Source: Nemophila menziesii (taxonomy: Eukaryota > Streptophyta > Magnoliopsida > Boraginales > Hydrophyllaceae). From it: a DNA stretch of 64,000 nt. Every line of letters starts with the position of its first letter. Within the stretch, counting starts at the first letter, position 1. Both the position numbers and the translations under genes were made by a program. The stretch is taken from contig JARWIR010000027.1 in NCBI GenBank assembly GCA_029959085.1, forward strand, positions 9,238,001-9,302,000. The letters are read 5' to 3'. Shown one piece after another: positions 24,601-35,209 of the stretch. The notes below the pieces were generated by a model. The model was not told the origin of the DNA. It ran no database searches and saw only the letters and a list, made by a program, of their open reading frames with translations.

Positions 24601-26639
24601 TAATAACATAACGTGTCTCCTATATAGAAATGGTGACTGATTTTTCAATTGATATGACATATATATGTAGGCATTCTTAGATTATTGGATTTAAGATGTG
24701 TCAAGAATGTTTAGTTCTTCTTATTTCCATTTTAGAATTCAAATTGTACGCACTAGAAACTAAAAAATTAATAAAATATTGGTAAATAAGTTTTAGGTTC
24801 AAACTTGGTCCATATGTTATATAAAATAGTCAAATACATCATTGGATTATAAAAGAGTAAGTCTTACATCCTATATTGGATGGTCAAGTATTTACAATAC
24901 AACTATTAATTATATTCATAAAACATACATCATTAGATTAACTATGTATTTACTATAATTATATTTCGCATGATAAAAACATTAGGTTTGTATCATAATA
25001 TGATCAGTATGAGACCATTTAGTATTTGATGTATGTATTTTCCTTATAAATGTACCAAATATGTTTCAAGGATTCATTATCTTTGCTTAGTTCTAATCAA
25101 TATAGAAAAATGACTCACCTTTTAAATTACAATTGATAAACACACTTTTAATATTAATTTTTTTAGTACTTATTGTTACATACCATTAAAATTGTCTACA
25201 TGTTAACATTGAGTAATATGATTCAATCAAGACACAAATAGTAAATTCGCCTAATAATGCTACAATAGATTACATAAAATAATTATAAAATAATGTGTCA
25301 CAAAACCAAAACTTTCACACACCAAAAACATTACTTGATAACTCCTCTATTATATAACACATGCATGGAAAATATATTACCCTATCTTGCTCGCTCTAAT
25401 AATAGACCATTTTTTTAGGAAATAAATTCATGTTTCTTCCTTGCTTCCGAGTATGTAAATATCTTATGATTCAATAAGATTAATGAATAATGTAGATAGT
25501 TCCAAGATTGTCATTTTTAATATACATACTTATATAAAAGCGTCGCCTTTGGTGTTCTGTCAAATGTATTTCTTCTTTGTATATCGAGCATGATTTGTGG
25601 ATAATAACATTTTTTCTATAGTTCCTTCAGGCAGAGTCAATACCTTATGTAAAATAACACTTTAATGACTTACCATGTTGCACTGTGATAACGTTTATAA
25701 GGAAGAAAAATATTATTCATTATTTAGTGATAATATTGATATATGATTTGCTTTTTAATGGTAAAACTCTTTTGTATTTAATATGATACAACATCTAAAT
25801 TATTAGTTTCAGCAAAATAAAAAATTCAAAATAACTAAGATAAAAAAAATAGAAACTTAACATGAGTAAAAGTTATATTTAATCACTACTAGATAACAAA
25901 ACTAAATCAATAAAAAAATTCATTTTGAAATGGAATAAGAAACTCAATTGCTAAAAACTGTATCTGCATAAATTAATAAAATTTAAAAATTAAAAATTTA
26001 TATCATAGAAGATAAAATTGTTTAGTGATTCAAGATCTTTGAGTGATATTTACTATCCAAAATTATATCACCCAATATACCACCTATATTATTGTATGGT
26101 TCGATTAGTTAAATTGTCAATTTTTTGAATTTATTAATCTAAATTCTAACAATTCCAATTATATCACGTTACATCATAGGTTGTACAATTGATCGTAAGA
26201 ATTTTATATAAGCTTCCAATTATAATAACAAGTTGCATTTGTACATTTTTATAACATTACTATAAATATTCTAGTTTTACTTTTTCTTTCATAGATAATT
26301 TAACATATAAGTTAACTTCCTCTTATTTTTGTAAAGGATATTTAGTATTCATGACATTAATAAATGATATTTTTATTATATGTAAGAATATTTTGAATAC
26401 ATATTAGTGGACAAAATGAAACACTTAATATTCCATATTTTCTCGTACTAACTCTTAGATAAATTATTAACTCATTTAATTTATTAACATAAGTCTTTAT
26501 GAACACTATATATTATAACAATAAATATACAAATATGATAAAACAAAAAAATATCATATTTTAAATGTCTTACATAAAATCAAAAGCATCCTAAATATAT
26601 AAATCAAATAAAAAGCTTGTTTTACTTTCTTAAGGGTTA

Positions 26640-26840
26640 TCTTTAAATAGAAATCAACAATCATCTCAAGTGTAAGTTCTCAGTTGATCTGTAGTGGATG
26701 ATGCGAGGACTGTCCAAAGCTTGAAAGTTATTTTTGTGATGTAGAGAACGTCAATGGAATTTGTATCTCTTGTTGAGAAATAATTTAATTTGATCCATCT
26801 TCTAAAATTGATAAAGGATTTGTCATATGGTGTAGTTAAA
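26640..26840 (-). pseudogene. Copy of unidentified gene fragment (A3)
   Basis: Same deleted form as 4010-4200 ('ctcagttgatctgtagtgga', 'gaggactgtccaaagcttga', 'ttgatccatcttctaaaatt'). Broken frames. Confidence 0.45.
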
Positions 26841-26983
26841 AATGATATTTAATTAAAGTTTAATTTCACTTAGACAAGCAAAAAATAGTGGATGAATTGA
26901 TGAAATGGAAAATAAGCTCGAATATATCAAAACTATTGAGAATTCCTTATTAAAATTGAGGAATAAACATTATTTGATTTTAA

Positions 26984-27390
26984 TAAAATATTAATTAGTT
27001 AAATAGTAAACACACTTTCCCCAAGTTAAAGTTCTTTCTAAAAATATTATAATATAAGGATAAACAAAGATGAGTAAGTCTAATACGGATAAGGAAAGAC
27101 TTGTAAAAGAACAATAAAAAGATGCTTAAAGCTTATGCTAATCCGTATTTATTTAAATGATAGATTGATAACAAATGTGAACGATTTTTACTGACACTAG
27201 TCAACGAAATAATTTATATATATACACACAAATTAGCATAAGCTTTAAGCAGTCGTTTATTGTTCTCTTACAGTTTTTTCCTTATCTGTATTAGATTGAT
27301 TCATCTTTGTTTATCCTCATATTATAATAGTTCTAGGAAGAATTTTAACTTAGGCGTAAGTGTGTTTATTACTTAACTAATTAAAATTTA
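26984..27390. mobile_element. Foldback element, full-length palindromic copy
   Basis: Two arms of nearly 200 bp each form an almost complete palindrome. 'ggataaacaaagatgagtaa', 'acggataaggaaagacttgt', 'gatgcttaaagcttatgcta' on the left return as complements 'tagcataagctttaagca', 'ttttccttatctgtatta' and 'catctttgtttatcct' on the right. The outer 50 bp carry the conserved CACTT(A/T)CCCCAAGTTAAAG box. There is no coding capacity. It is the reference for the deleted copies at 4350, 9715, 18224 and 21365. The long arms resemble foldback or long-TIR MITE elements; class not determined. Confidence 0.75.
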
Positions 27391-27479
27391 AGATATGAAT
27401 TAAGATTTAACTATCAACTAATTTTACCAACTTCATATTAATACATATGCAAGATAAGTCAGAAAAACGAATATGAATA

Positions 27480-28527
27480 TAAGACAACAACATATCTTGA
27501 GACAACATACTCTTATGCCAATTAACTAAGATTGATGCATAACTTAAACTCTTTCATACTATACTTATCCAACGATAATTTTATATTGACAACGCCTGAA
27601 TATATTTACTAACCTCTTATGTGCTAGGTTAGAATTTATTTTGCCATTTGGCTAGTATAAATGAATTATTTGTAAATTTTAGTGATTTTTTTTGTTTTAT
27701 ATTATTACTTTTAATTAAAAACTATAATAAGTATTGAGTTATGGTGTCTTTAATAGTTATTGTAATTTATTTAACATAATTTAATTTATATAGAATATCC
27801 TTATATGTTGACACAATTTTAAATAGCTTAATTGTTATTCAATAATATATTTGAAAAGTTATGAGATACATACCATATAATTATATTAATCAAAACATGT
27901 TTTATGTTCTATTATTTTATAATCTTAAAAATTAATAATATATAAAAATCATATTAAAATTATTAAACAAAAAGAAACGGTAGTACAATATAATTCTAAA
28001 GTGTTGTTTATTTAAAAAAAATATTGTGTATAATATTGAAATTTTAATTTTTATATTTTTCACTCTAGGATATTAAAATATTTTAGTTGATGTAATAATT
28101 TATATAGATGTAATTTAAAAATTAAATATAAATACAATAATATTATTTTGTGATAAAAACTGTATCTGCAAAAAATTTAATAGAATTTAAAATTTAAAAA
28201 TGTATATGATAAAACATAAATTTGGTTAGTAGTTCAAGATCTTTGAGTGAGTTATTAGATTTTGGAATTTTTTTCCTTAAAAATACTCGAAAATTTTATT
28301 GATGGCCTTAACATTTCATCAAAATAATTCTTTTAAAGAAGGATCAATATACTGAATTGTCATAAAAACGAGCATATTATAACCATTTGTAATAGTATTG
28401 TACTTGGTTACTATAATTAATGAGGATTGGGATATATTTTAAACAAATATATATTTCAATATAAAGTAACAATTACGAGAAAGATAATCTTCAAGAAATT
28501 ATAACACACCATATAAGTTGAGAGAAT
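27480..28527. other. AT-rich DNA, no gene seen
   Basis: No frame of interest on either strand. Bases 28150-28255 are related to 25955-26045. The rest has no match elsewhere in the window that I could see. Confidence 0.5.
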
Positions 28528-28798
28528 GACAAAAGTGTTGTGTGTGAGATTTAAGTCAAATAATGTATTTAAATTTAGTAGTAAACGATGGTGGACCTGG
28601 TTTAGTTGGCCTTAAGTTCTTCAATATATGTGTTGATATGAATTAAAAAATTAAAATAAGAGTAGACTCAACTTTTTATGTGGTTACTCGTACCCTAACA
28701 ATACTATTTAACTACTCATTTGTTCTTCCCTGCTTACCTATAATTTAAAAAATTATAATATTAAAAAATGTATTAATATTTATAGAATACCTTTAAAC
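28528..28798. repeat. Segment shared with 5641-6172, without the MITE
   Basis: Matches 5641-5870 and continues directly with the sequence found after the MITE at 6131-6172 ('aaaaatgtattaatatttat'). It is therefore the empty-site version. Confidence 0.85.
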
Positions 28799-29347
28799 TA
28801 AAGGATATAAATAAAATATTTATTTTATTCAAGAGAGGTGTATATACTTAGGGGCTGTTCGGAAGTGCTTATTTTAATATAAAAACGTTTTATAGAATTT
28901 AACTGAAATATTTTAAAAAATTATAAATATTATTTTAAAATCTAAAACCACTTTAAGTGTATTTTTTAAGAAGCATATATTTGATACTTCTCTTAAAAAG
29001 GATTTTTAGGGACTAGCACACTTATAAAGTTCTAGAAGCACTATTAAGTATTTTTTCCAATAAACACTTCTAAATTGGCACTTAGTATAGTAGAACAATT
29101 TATCGCTCGTATCATAGTGTTATAAAAAACTTGTTTATTGTCCCCACACTTCTCAATTTATTTTGATTTAATTTTTAATTCATCCATACAATGTGAATTC
29201 ATAAAATTTTCAATTCATTCCTTAACATAGATATATATATATTCTCAATATTTGATAAAATTAATAATATGTATATGTTCAAACATATTTTTATAAGCAA
29301 AATTTTATAAAATCAAAACATAAAGAAAATGTTTTATAAAATCAAAA
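28799..29347. other. AT-rich DNA left of nested retrotransposons; possible MITE remnant
   Basis: Starting near 28851, 'ggggctgttcggaagtgctt' resembles the GGGGCTGTTTGG-type ends of some plant MITEs. Near 29067, 'ccaataaacacttctaaatt' is a partial complement of it (roughly AGAAGTGTTTATTGG versus GGAAGTGCTTATTTT). No target duplication was found. The segment ends where the truncated LTR of E3 begins at 29348; two similar 'ttttataaaatcaaaaca' copies precede it. Confidence 0.35.
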
Positions 29348-30474
29348 CAGGGTAAATATGATCCACTTTTAGATGATTAAGTAAATTACCACATTGGCTC
29401 TAAAATTAGTAAGTTCGTCATAATCAATAGCTTCTATTTTAGAATGAATAAATAAGTCCGTACCTAAACCCTCCGTCAGGATGATCCACACGCCACATAT
29501 GTGGAATAGCCTAGATACTAATACTTGTTCTTAGTTCATGACTCCAAAAACAGTAAATAATCTCAATTTATCGAAAAGAGTAAAAGACCCAATTTAATTT
29601 AATTTAACAGAAACCCAAATTAAGACATAGAAATTCAATAGAATTGGGATTCACCCCTAAAGTATTCTCAAGTACTAAAAAGGAATTAGCTCATACTAAT
29701 TAAAAAGAAAACTAAATTAAAATAAATGGAATTCATAATGTATTACAGAATTAAAAATACAGAAAACCTAATTTCCGGAATTGGATTTGGCTGAGAATGG
29801 AGATATATACCCTCTCCAGCTCTACCGCTTCTTCTTTCTTCCTTCTGTTGCTTCCTTCTGATATTTTTAATTTGTAAAAAGTGAATTGTGTGAAAAATAT
29901 AAGTCAAGAGCTCCTTTTATAAGGTGAAATTCGGATTAGGCCTTAGACCTAAGAATAAAACACTAATTAAATGTCCAAGCCCAATTTCTAAGCCCAAAAT
30001 CACGTAACTGCTGCGCCACCTTCACTAAAACGGCTCTAGCCGATTCGTTATAACTCCGATTGACCTGAAATCACTTGCAAAATTTCCATAACTCGATAAT
30101 GAACATATTCTCTTCAAAGGTAAGCGGCTAAATCATCTCTTAAGTGCCTCGAAATCAGCAATCTTTGGCCTGTTTTCCAGATTTGCAGCTCCAAAATAAA
30201 CTTCTTTCGGGATTTGTCTTCACGCTTTGACTCCATATCACGATCTTTGACTTTCTTCTCGGATTCCTTTCCTATCTAATATTCAAAACCTACAAACTTT
30301 TCACTAAAATACACAAGATTACGCGCAAAAGTTTAATAAATCAAAAATACTAGAAATAAAATAGGAATTCCGGATTATTGCATTTTTAACTCCAAAGTCT
30401 ATCAAAATATACAATTAAACATAAAAAATGATGTCTCCCAAGGGTCGAAAATAAGAACAATTAGGGAGACAGCA
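29348..30474 (-). repeat. E3 3' LTR, truncated
   Basis: Matches 62718-63849 of the intact 5' LTR, ending in 'gggagacagca' (one change from 'gggagacatca'). About 442 bp, the equivalent of 62276-62717 (the inner R/U5 side on the transcript), are missing at 29348, where the sequence changes abruptly to 'ttttataaaatcaaaa'. A TATAAAAGG box survives at 29913-29921. Confidence 0.9.
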
Positions 30475-30487
30475 AGACCCCCAACTC
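30475..30487 (-). promoter_or_regulatory. E3 polypurine tract
   Basis: On the minus strand GAGTTGGGGGTCT lies directly against the start of the 3' LTR. Purine-rich sequence here primes plus-strand DNA synthesis in LTR elements. The same place in E2 reads GAGTTGTGGGTCT and in D GAGTTGGGGGTCT. Confidence 0.75.
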
Positions 30488-31034
30488 AAGCCTTTGTCGT
30501 CCCGACAAAGTAAAACAAAACAAAAGGGTAGAAGTAAACGTAAGAACAAGTAGAAGCTAGCAAATACACCTAAAGCAAGTCTTAAGATAAATCTCATATA
30601 ACAAACTCTAGAAACTAATATACACATACATCTATAATGCAAAATCAAACACAAATAATCTCAATCATAAAATTAAAGTCGCAATGCTTGAAGATTACAC
30701 TTGTACTCATCTCTGTATGATGGCTATAGGGTGTTCCTCAATCCTAAATCTCTTTGAACGCTCCACCTAGTATATTCCCTATCAACAGAATCATAAATTC
30801 ACTATATACCTAGGAATCACGAGGTCTTTATGGTTTTAATATTGGCTTAAGGACGGTGTGGATGTATATTTGGTAAATTTGAAGTGAGCTTTTGGCTCTC
30901 TTCTCACTTACCATCAACAATGTCCTCGAGCTTGAGTTTACGCTAAAAAATGTTCTCACTCACCCATTTACGCAACAACTTAGCGTCCCATGTCTACCCA
31001 CTATAAATAAGATAATTTTCAAAGAAATATTCCA

Positions 31035-31102
31035 CTTTGCCGGTTTATTTTATTTTATACTTTTTTTTTCTTTTTATTTTTTTTTTTACTATCCCGGCAA
31101 AG
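31035..31102 (-). other. A-rich loop closed by 9-bp GC-rich stem (E3)
   Basis: CTTTGCCGG (31035-31043) and CCGGCAAAG (31094-31102) are exact inverted repeats around a 50-nt pyrimidine tract. In the element's RNA this is an A-rich loop. E2 and D have the same arrangement. Role unknown. Confidence 0.65.
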
Positions 31103-31754
31103 GGTTACAAATAATAGTATCATCTTCATTTGTGCCTCAATATAAACACATATAATCCCAACCCATTAAATTCCCCAAAAGTGGTCCCACCACCCTAAAC
31201 TCAAGCTCGAGACATGTCTCAGGATTGTGATTCAAGTGCGGGTCGTATGGTCATACCTAATAATCTAAGGGATAATGGCTTATATCGTGGCTACAAAGAA
31301 AAAGCTAAAAGCTCAAAGTGGGCTAAACCAGATAATAATTAATACAAAGGATAGAAGGCTAAAAGGTTACAAATGGCTAAAAAAAAACTACCCCTATCAT
31401 TTTCCTAAGTACATAGCTTGTCTTTAGTTCATATCTAGGTGGGTTCTCTACTAATTAGGATTTCACGTTCTACACACCAAACATATTCCTTAAGTACAAG
31501 CTTACTTCATTTGCATTGTTCATTGATTTTTCCTATTAATTATCTATGTTTGCACGCAATTCTAAATGCATTTTATATCAATCCCTAAAGTCCACTATTT
31601 ACTATCATCGATTCATCAAAAGTATGCTTGAAGGGATATTTAAAATTTTCTACAGTCAAACGCAACTCCGAAAATTCTTTTATTGAAAGAAAATAAAACA
31701 AATAGCACATAAAAACTGGGATGAGGCAACGAACCCCACCCCAAACTCAAAAAT

Positions 31755-31774
31755 GAGTCGTGTCCCCACGACTC
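31755..31774 (-). other. Conserved hairpin after third ORF (E3)
   Basis: GAGTCGTG-TCCC-CACGACTC forms a perfect 8-bp stem with a 4-nt loop. It sits in a block of about 50 bp ('caacgaaccccaccccaaactcaaaaatgag') that is conserved in E2 and D just past their third ORF. Confidence 0.75.
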
Positions 31775-31841
31775 AAAATAGACTCAACGCAAGAAAATAA
31801 ACTAAACTAAACTAAAACGCGGAAGGGATAGAAAACGTATC

Positions 31842-33176
31842 TCAACCAGTGCGTGGCTGGTCATCGGTGTTGCGTCCATGAATTTTCTCCTTCGTATGTA
31901 GACCATAGGTGGCATGTTGAATCGTGCTCACCCCCATAAGCATGTTTCGGAGAAGTTCTAGCTCTTTCGTAACGTTTCCTAAAGAAGCAATCATCTTCAC
32001 TTGGTTTTCTTCTAACACCTTCACTTTTGCTTCCAACTCGTGATCGGTATGCATCTTTTTCTTCGGAGGAGCTCTAGGAGTTCTTGCTGCTCTCAACACT
32101 TCATCATGAACATTTTGGATTAAAGCTATACCCATGTTCTCTCCAACTACCACACGGTCAATCTCTGCGTCCTTACGCAGAACTTTTGCGTCTAGGCATA
32201 AAGTAGTGATAGTACAAGGGAATTTGAGATTTTGTTGCGAAGTTGGAATTCTAGCAAATTCCATGATGGTATCATAAATCACACGAGCAACATCTATTGG
32301 TTTCTCCTCAACAATACACTTGATAAACATAAGATGCTCCTTCTTCACTTACGATATGTGTTTAATTCTGAAGAAGGTAGGGATTATGAAACGGGACCAT
32401 ACCTTAGCACATGGTAACAAATTACTGCTATACATCTGTCCAGGATATCTCTCTCCTTCGGGAATTGGGAGGGCCCCATCAATAAGTATTGTTCCCCAAA
32501 GGGATTCATAATCGAAAGATGGTTCTTTAAGAGATTCTTGGAAAGGGCATACTCCAGAAAAATCGGGTAATTTTAACGATTTACGAATAAGCTCAACGGA
32601 GAAAGGAACTACCTTTTTGCGAATCACAACAGAATCTTTCGAGAAGGCGATTCCTTCATAAAAATCTCGCACCAAGGTAGGAATATACTCAAGCTTCTTT
32701 TCTCTTAGTTCTTTCCAACCCAACTTGTCACAAGTAATACCATAATCTTTATAAGCACTAGTCATAATACCCTTAGAAAGATTCATCTCCTCACCAAACT
32801 TCAAAAATTGAATTCCATCACGCACCTGATCAGCCCAAGGAACGAAAACTCTCTTTGGCTTTTGAGCCCATACTTTCTTACGCGGAGGTTTCTGTTGTTG
32901 CATGGGTTCTTCGGGAACTTCTTGTTCTGTTTCTTCCTCAATCTCTTCCTCAACTTCTTCTTCACTTTATTCGTCACTTTCATCAATTAACCGACTCTTT
33001 TTCGGATTAGCCTTACTTGGATTTTCCTTTCTTTTCGGAGCAATTGGGATTTGTTCAATCTTTTTGGATCGCGAATCCGGAATCACAATTGCTTGGTTTG
33101 GGCAAGCTCCAACATTGTTCCTGTTTCTTGGTAAGTTTCTTCGATAAGTACACATGGAATCGGTCCTGTTAGTCAT
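31842..33176 (-). pseudogene. E3 third ORF (Athila post-pol protein), two stops
   Basis: Start is the ATG at 33176 (MTNRT, shared with E2 and D). The layout is a basic, Ser-rich N-terminus; an acidic EEE stretch; a KPKRVFVPW segment; a central domain with VVPFSVELIRKSL, CAKVWSRFIIPTFF and DVARVIYDTIMEF; and a C-terminal heptad-like coiled coil (ELEAKVKVLEENQVKMIASL). The central domain belongs with the putative plant transposon protein / Athila extra-ORF group. There is no signal peptide or membrane span, so nothing supports an envelope role. It is broken by TAA codons at 32967-32969 and 32349-32351, both at positions that are GAA (Glu) in E2. Otherwise in one frame, it would be about 445 codons. 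Domain naming is from memory. Confidence 0.75.
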
Positions 33177-34174
33177 CTCTTTTCACCCCAAACTCAAAAC
33201 TTCAAATAGTGAAAAAGCTAGAGAAAAGCTTAGAAGTTTGATGTTTTGAGGTTTAAAACTTGAAGAATATGGTGATATATAAGATGGGTTAAGGTTAATT
33301 GAGAGGAATTGTGGAAGAATTGGGTTTAATTTCAAGGTTATGAAGAAGAAATTTGTGGAGAAAAGATGAAATTTGGTGATGTTTTGGAGAAGATGTGAGT
33401 TGATTGTGTGTTTTTGTGATGAAAGAAGGCTTGGTTTGATGATTTTATAGCTGTTTAATGATGATTTTCGGAGTAGGTGGAAGCAAGGATTCGGAATATG
33501 AGGTAGGCTTGGAAAAGGAGGCAAAAAACTAGGTTTTGTAGGCTAAAAACCGCCTCTCGCTACAGCGCACCGGCTAGCCGGCATGCCGGTCGCGATGGCG
33601 GCGAAAAAAAAAATTACTAAATTCGATTTTTTTTACCTCAGACGCAAGCTACCTTGCGTCATTGTTGACGCAGTGATCAGAAAGTTTCTCTTTCTTGACC
33701 GGCTAGCCGGTCGCTAACCGGTATGCCGGTGGCGTGTCGCTGGCGCAATGGAAGACACAACATCCTTGCGTCATTGCTGACGCAGTGATCAGAACCTTCA
33801 TCGTCATCGGCCGGCTAGCCGGTCATCTGACCGGTATGCCGGCGGTTCTCGCTGCGTCATTGCTGACGCAGTGGTCAGAGAGTTAGGGTCTCTCAGCTCG
33901 TTTGGCCGGTATGCCGGCCAGCTCGCGGGCTAGCCGGTCAGACCTACTGTGGACTCCATTTTTTTCGTTTTCTCATCGTTTTGACCCCAAACTCATGACC
34001 ATTTTACCCCTGAAATCATCAAAATCAAACACCCTTCCTCATTTCTTAATAATAAACACTAAATTTAACAAAAATTAAACTAATTTACACTATGAAAATC
34101 GAAATACTTAAATTAATATACAAGAAAGTGGTTTTTGTTTAACGTCGTTAAGCTCGACGGTTTACCTTATGCTT
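33177..34174 (-). other. E3 spacer between integrase and third ORF, with GC-rich tandem palindromes
   Basis: 33183-33524 is a low-complexity Ser/Asn/Leu/Phe-rich open leader. 33560-33950 is a GC-rich island in which a unit of roughly 100-115 bp occurs about three times. Each unit has TTGCGTCATTGCTGACGCAG, then CCGGCTAGCCGG, then ACCGGTATGCCGG. CCGGCTAGCCGG (33570-33581) and CCGGCATGCCGG (33578-33589) are perfect palindromes. 33950-34174 is AT-rich and ends near the integrase stop. No gene is supported here. Confidence 0.75.
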
Positions 34175-35209
34175 CTAAGGAGCTTCGAGGAGGTACATGA
34201 CCTCTCCGGGATGTGGGTCTTTTGCACGATCGGTATCTTCACCTCCATGGTATATCTTTAAACGATGACCGTTCACCATGAATGTACGGTTCTCAAGTTG
34301 ATATTCTATCTCTAGTGCTCCATGAGGTGTAACTTTGGTCACAATATATGGTCCTGACCACTTCGATCTTAACTTTCCCGGATAATTACTGAACTTTGAG
34401 TTATATTTCAATACTTTTTGTCCAACTACAAAGTTCTTTTCTCGAATCCGATTATCATGCCGTCTCTTGGTATTTTCTTTGTAAAGTTTAGCGTTTTCAT
34501 AAGCGTGTAATCGGAATTCATCAAGCTCATTAAGTTTCATCATTCGATTCTGGCCAGCTAAAGTAGGATCTAAGTTTAACTGCGCAATAGCCCAATATGC
34601 ACCCATTTCAAGCTCAAGAGGTAAGTGACAAGCCTTACCATACACTATACGATAGGGAGATGCACCAACCGGAGTTTTAAACGCAGTACGATAAGCCCAT
34701 AATGCATCATCTAACTTCATTGACCAATCTTTTCTTGTAGGACCAACGGTTTTCTCTAGGATTGATTTCACTTCACAATTCGATACTTCAGCTTGACCAA
34801 TGGATTGTTGATGATATGTAGTAGATACACGGTGTCTTACTCCATACTTCTCTAGAAAAGTCTTCAAATACTTATTAACGAAATGAGATCCTCCATCGCT
34901 AATAATTACTCTAGGTGTACCATGTCTAGTGACAATATGTGATTTTAAGAACTTAATCATTACTCGTGAATCATTGGTGGGTAAAGCCACAGCTTCTACC
35001 CATTTAGACACGTAATCTACAGCTAATAAGATGTAGAGGTTACCATTTGAAGGAACGAAAGGAACCATAAAGTCTATACCCCAAACATCAAATATTCCAA
35101 CTTCTAACACATTATTACGTGGCATCTTATCCCTCTTGGATATGTTTTCGGTAAACTGGCATCTCGTACATCTCTTAACATATTTATGACAATCTTTAAC
35201 AAGAGAAGG
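34175..35209 (-). pseudogene. E3 integrase, 3' part after E2 insertion
   Basis: Continuation of pol from the other side of E2. It opens at the target duplication with the last part of the zinc finger (CHKY...RCTRC). Then comes the rnase-H-like core: first Asp in [10 protein letters not shown], second in IISDGGSHF, and Glu in GQAE, with 35 residues between the last two (DD35E), so all three catalytic residues are present. The C-terminal part has [18 protein letters not shown], a GPY/F-type tail, and ends YLLEAP. The reading frame is open to the stop at 34175; upstream it runs about 19 codons into the E2 LTR, which are not pol. Conserved YHPQANGQ has become YHQQSIGQ. As the zinc finger lies on the far side of a 22-kb insertion, it is inactive. 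Confidence 0.93.
35205..35209. repeat. E2 target-site duplication, left copy (GAAGG)
   Basis: GAAGG next to the LTR start TGGTGG; its partner is at 57542-57546. The two sides join in frame through the E3 integrase zinc finger when one copy is counted. Confidence 0.95.

Larger units (their letters stand above)
20390..24700. repeat. Older duplicated block B2
   Basis: Counterpart of about 9060-13930, diverged and with a different pattern of deletions. At about 22555 it jumps from the equivalent of 10925 to that of 12070, skipping the second partial unit present in B1. It contains the gene fragment, a hairpin MITE, a foldback arm, and AT-rich DNA without recognisable genes. Confidence 0.7.
24700..27480. 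repeat. Partial unit copy A3
   Basis: Follows A1 from about 1830 to 4680 with deletions (about 2290-2470 of A1 missing near 25150) and moderate divergence, then ends near 27450 at 'aatacatatgcaagat'. Bases 25955-26045 replace the A1 equivalent (about 3285-3400) with a sequence that also occurs at 28150-28255. It holds the most complete foldback element. Confidence 0.75.
30488..31841 (-). other. E3 3' noncoding region
   Basis: About 1.35 kb between the third ORF and the polypurine tract, without a convincing gene. Small frames (30415-30654, 30892-31155) are not kept open in E2. It is alignable to 36789-38255 in E2. Patches are also shared with the less related D, including two potential RNA structures given separately and a box around 31188-31255 ('tcaagtgcgggtcgtatgg'; D 'tcgagtgcgggtcatatgg'). 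Confidence 0.6.

Noticed and set aside
30892..31155. 87-codon plus-strand frame in E3 3' region
   Set aside because: Contains the T-rich loop (Phe/Tyr run), opposite to the element's transcription, and is not open in E2.
33570..33590. CRISPR-like or integron-like repeats in the GC islands
   Set aside because: Repeats are about 100 bp, palindromic, without unique spacers, and lie inside a plant retrotransposon.
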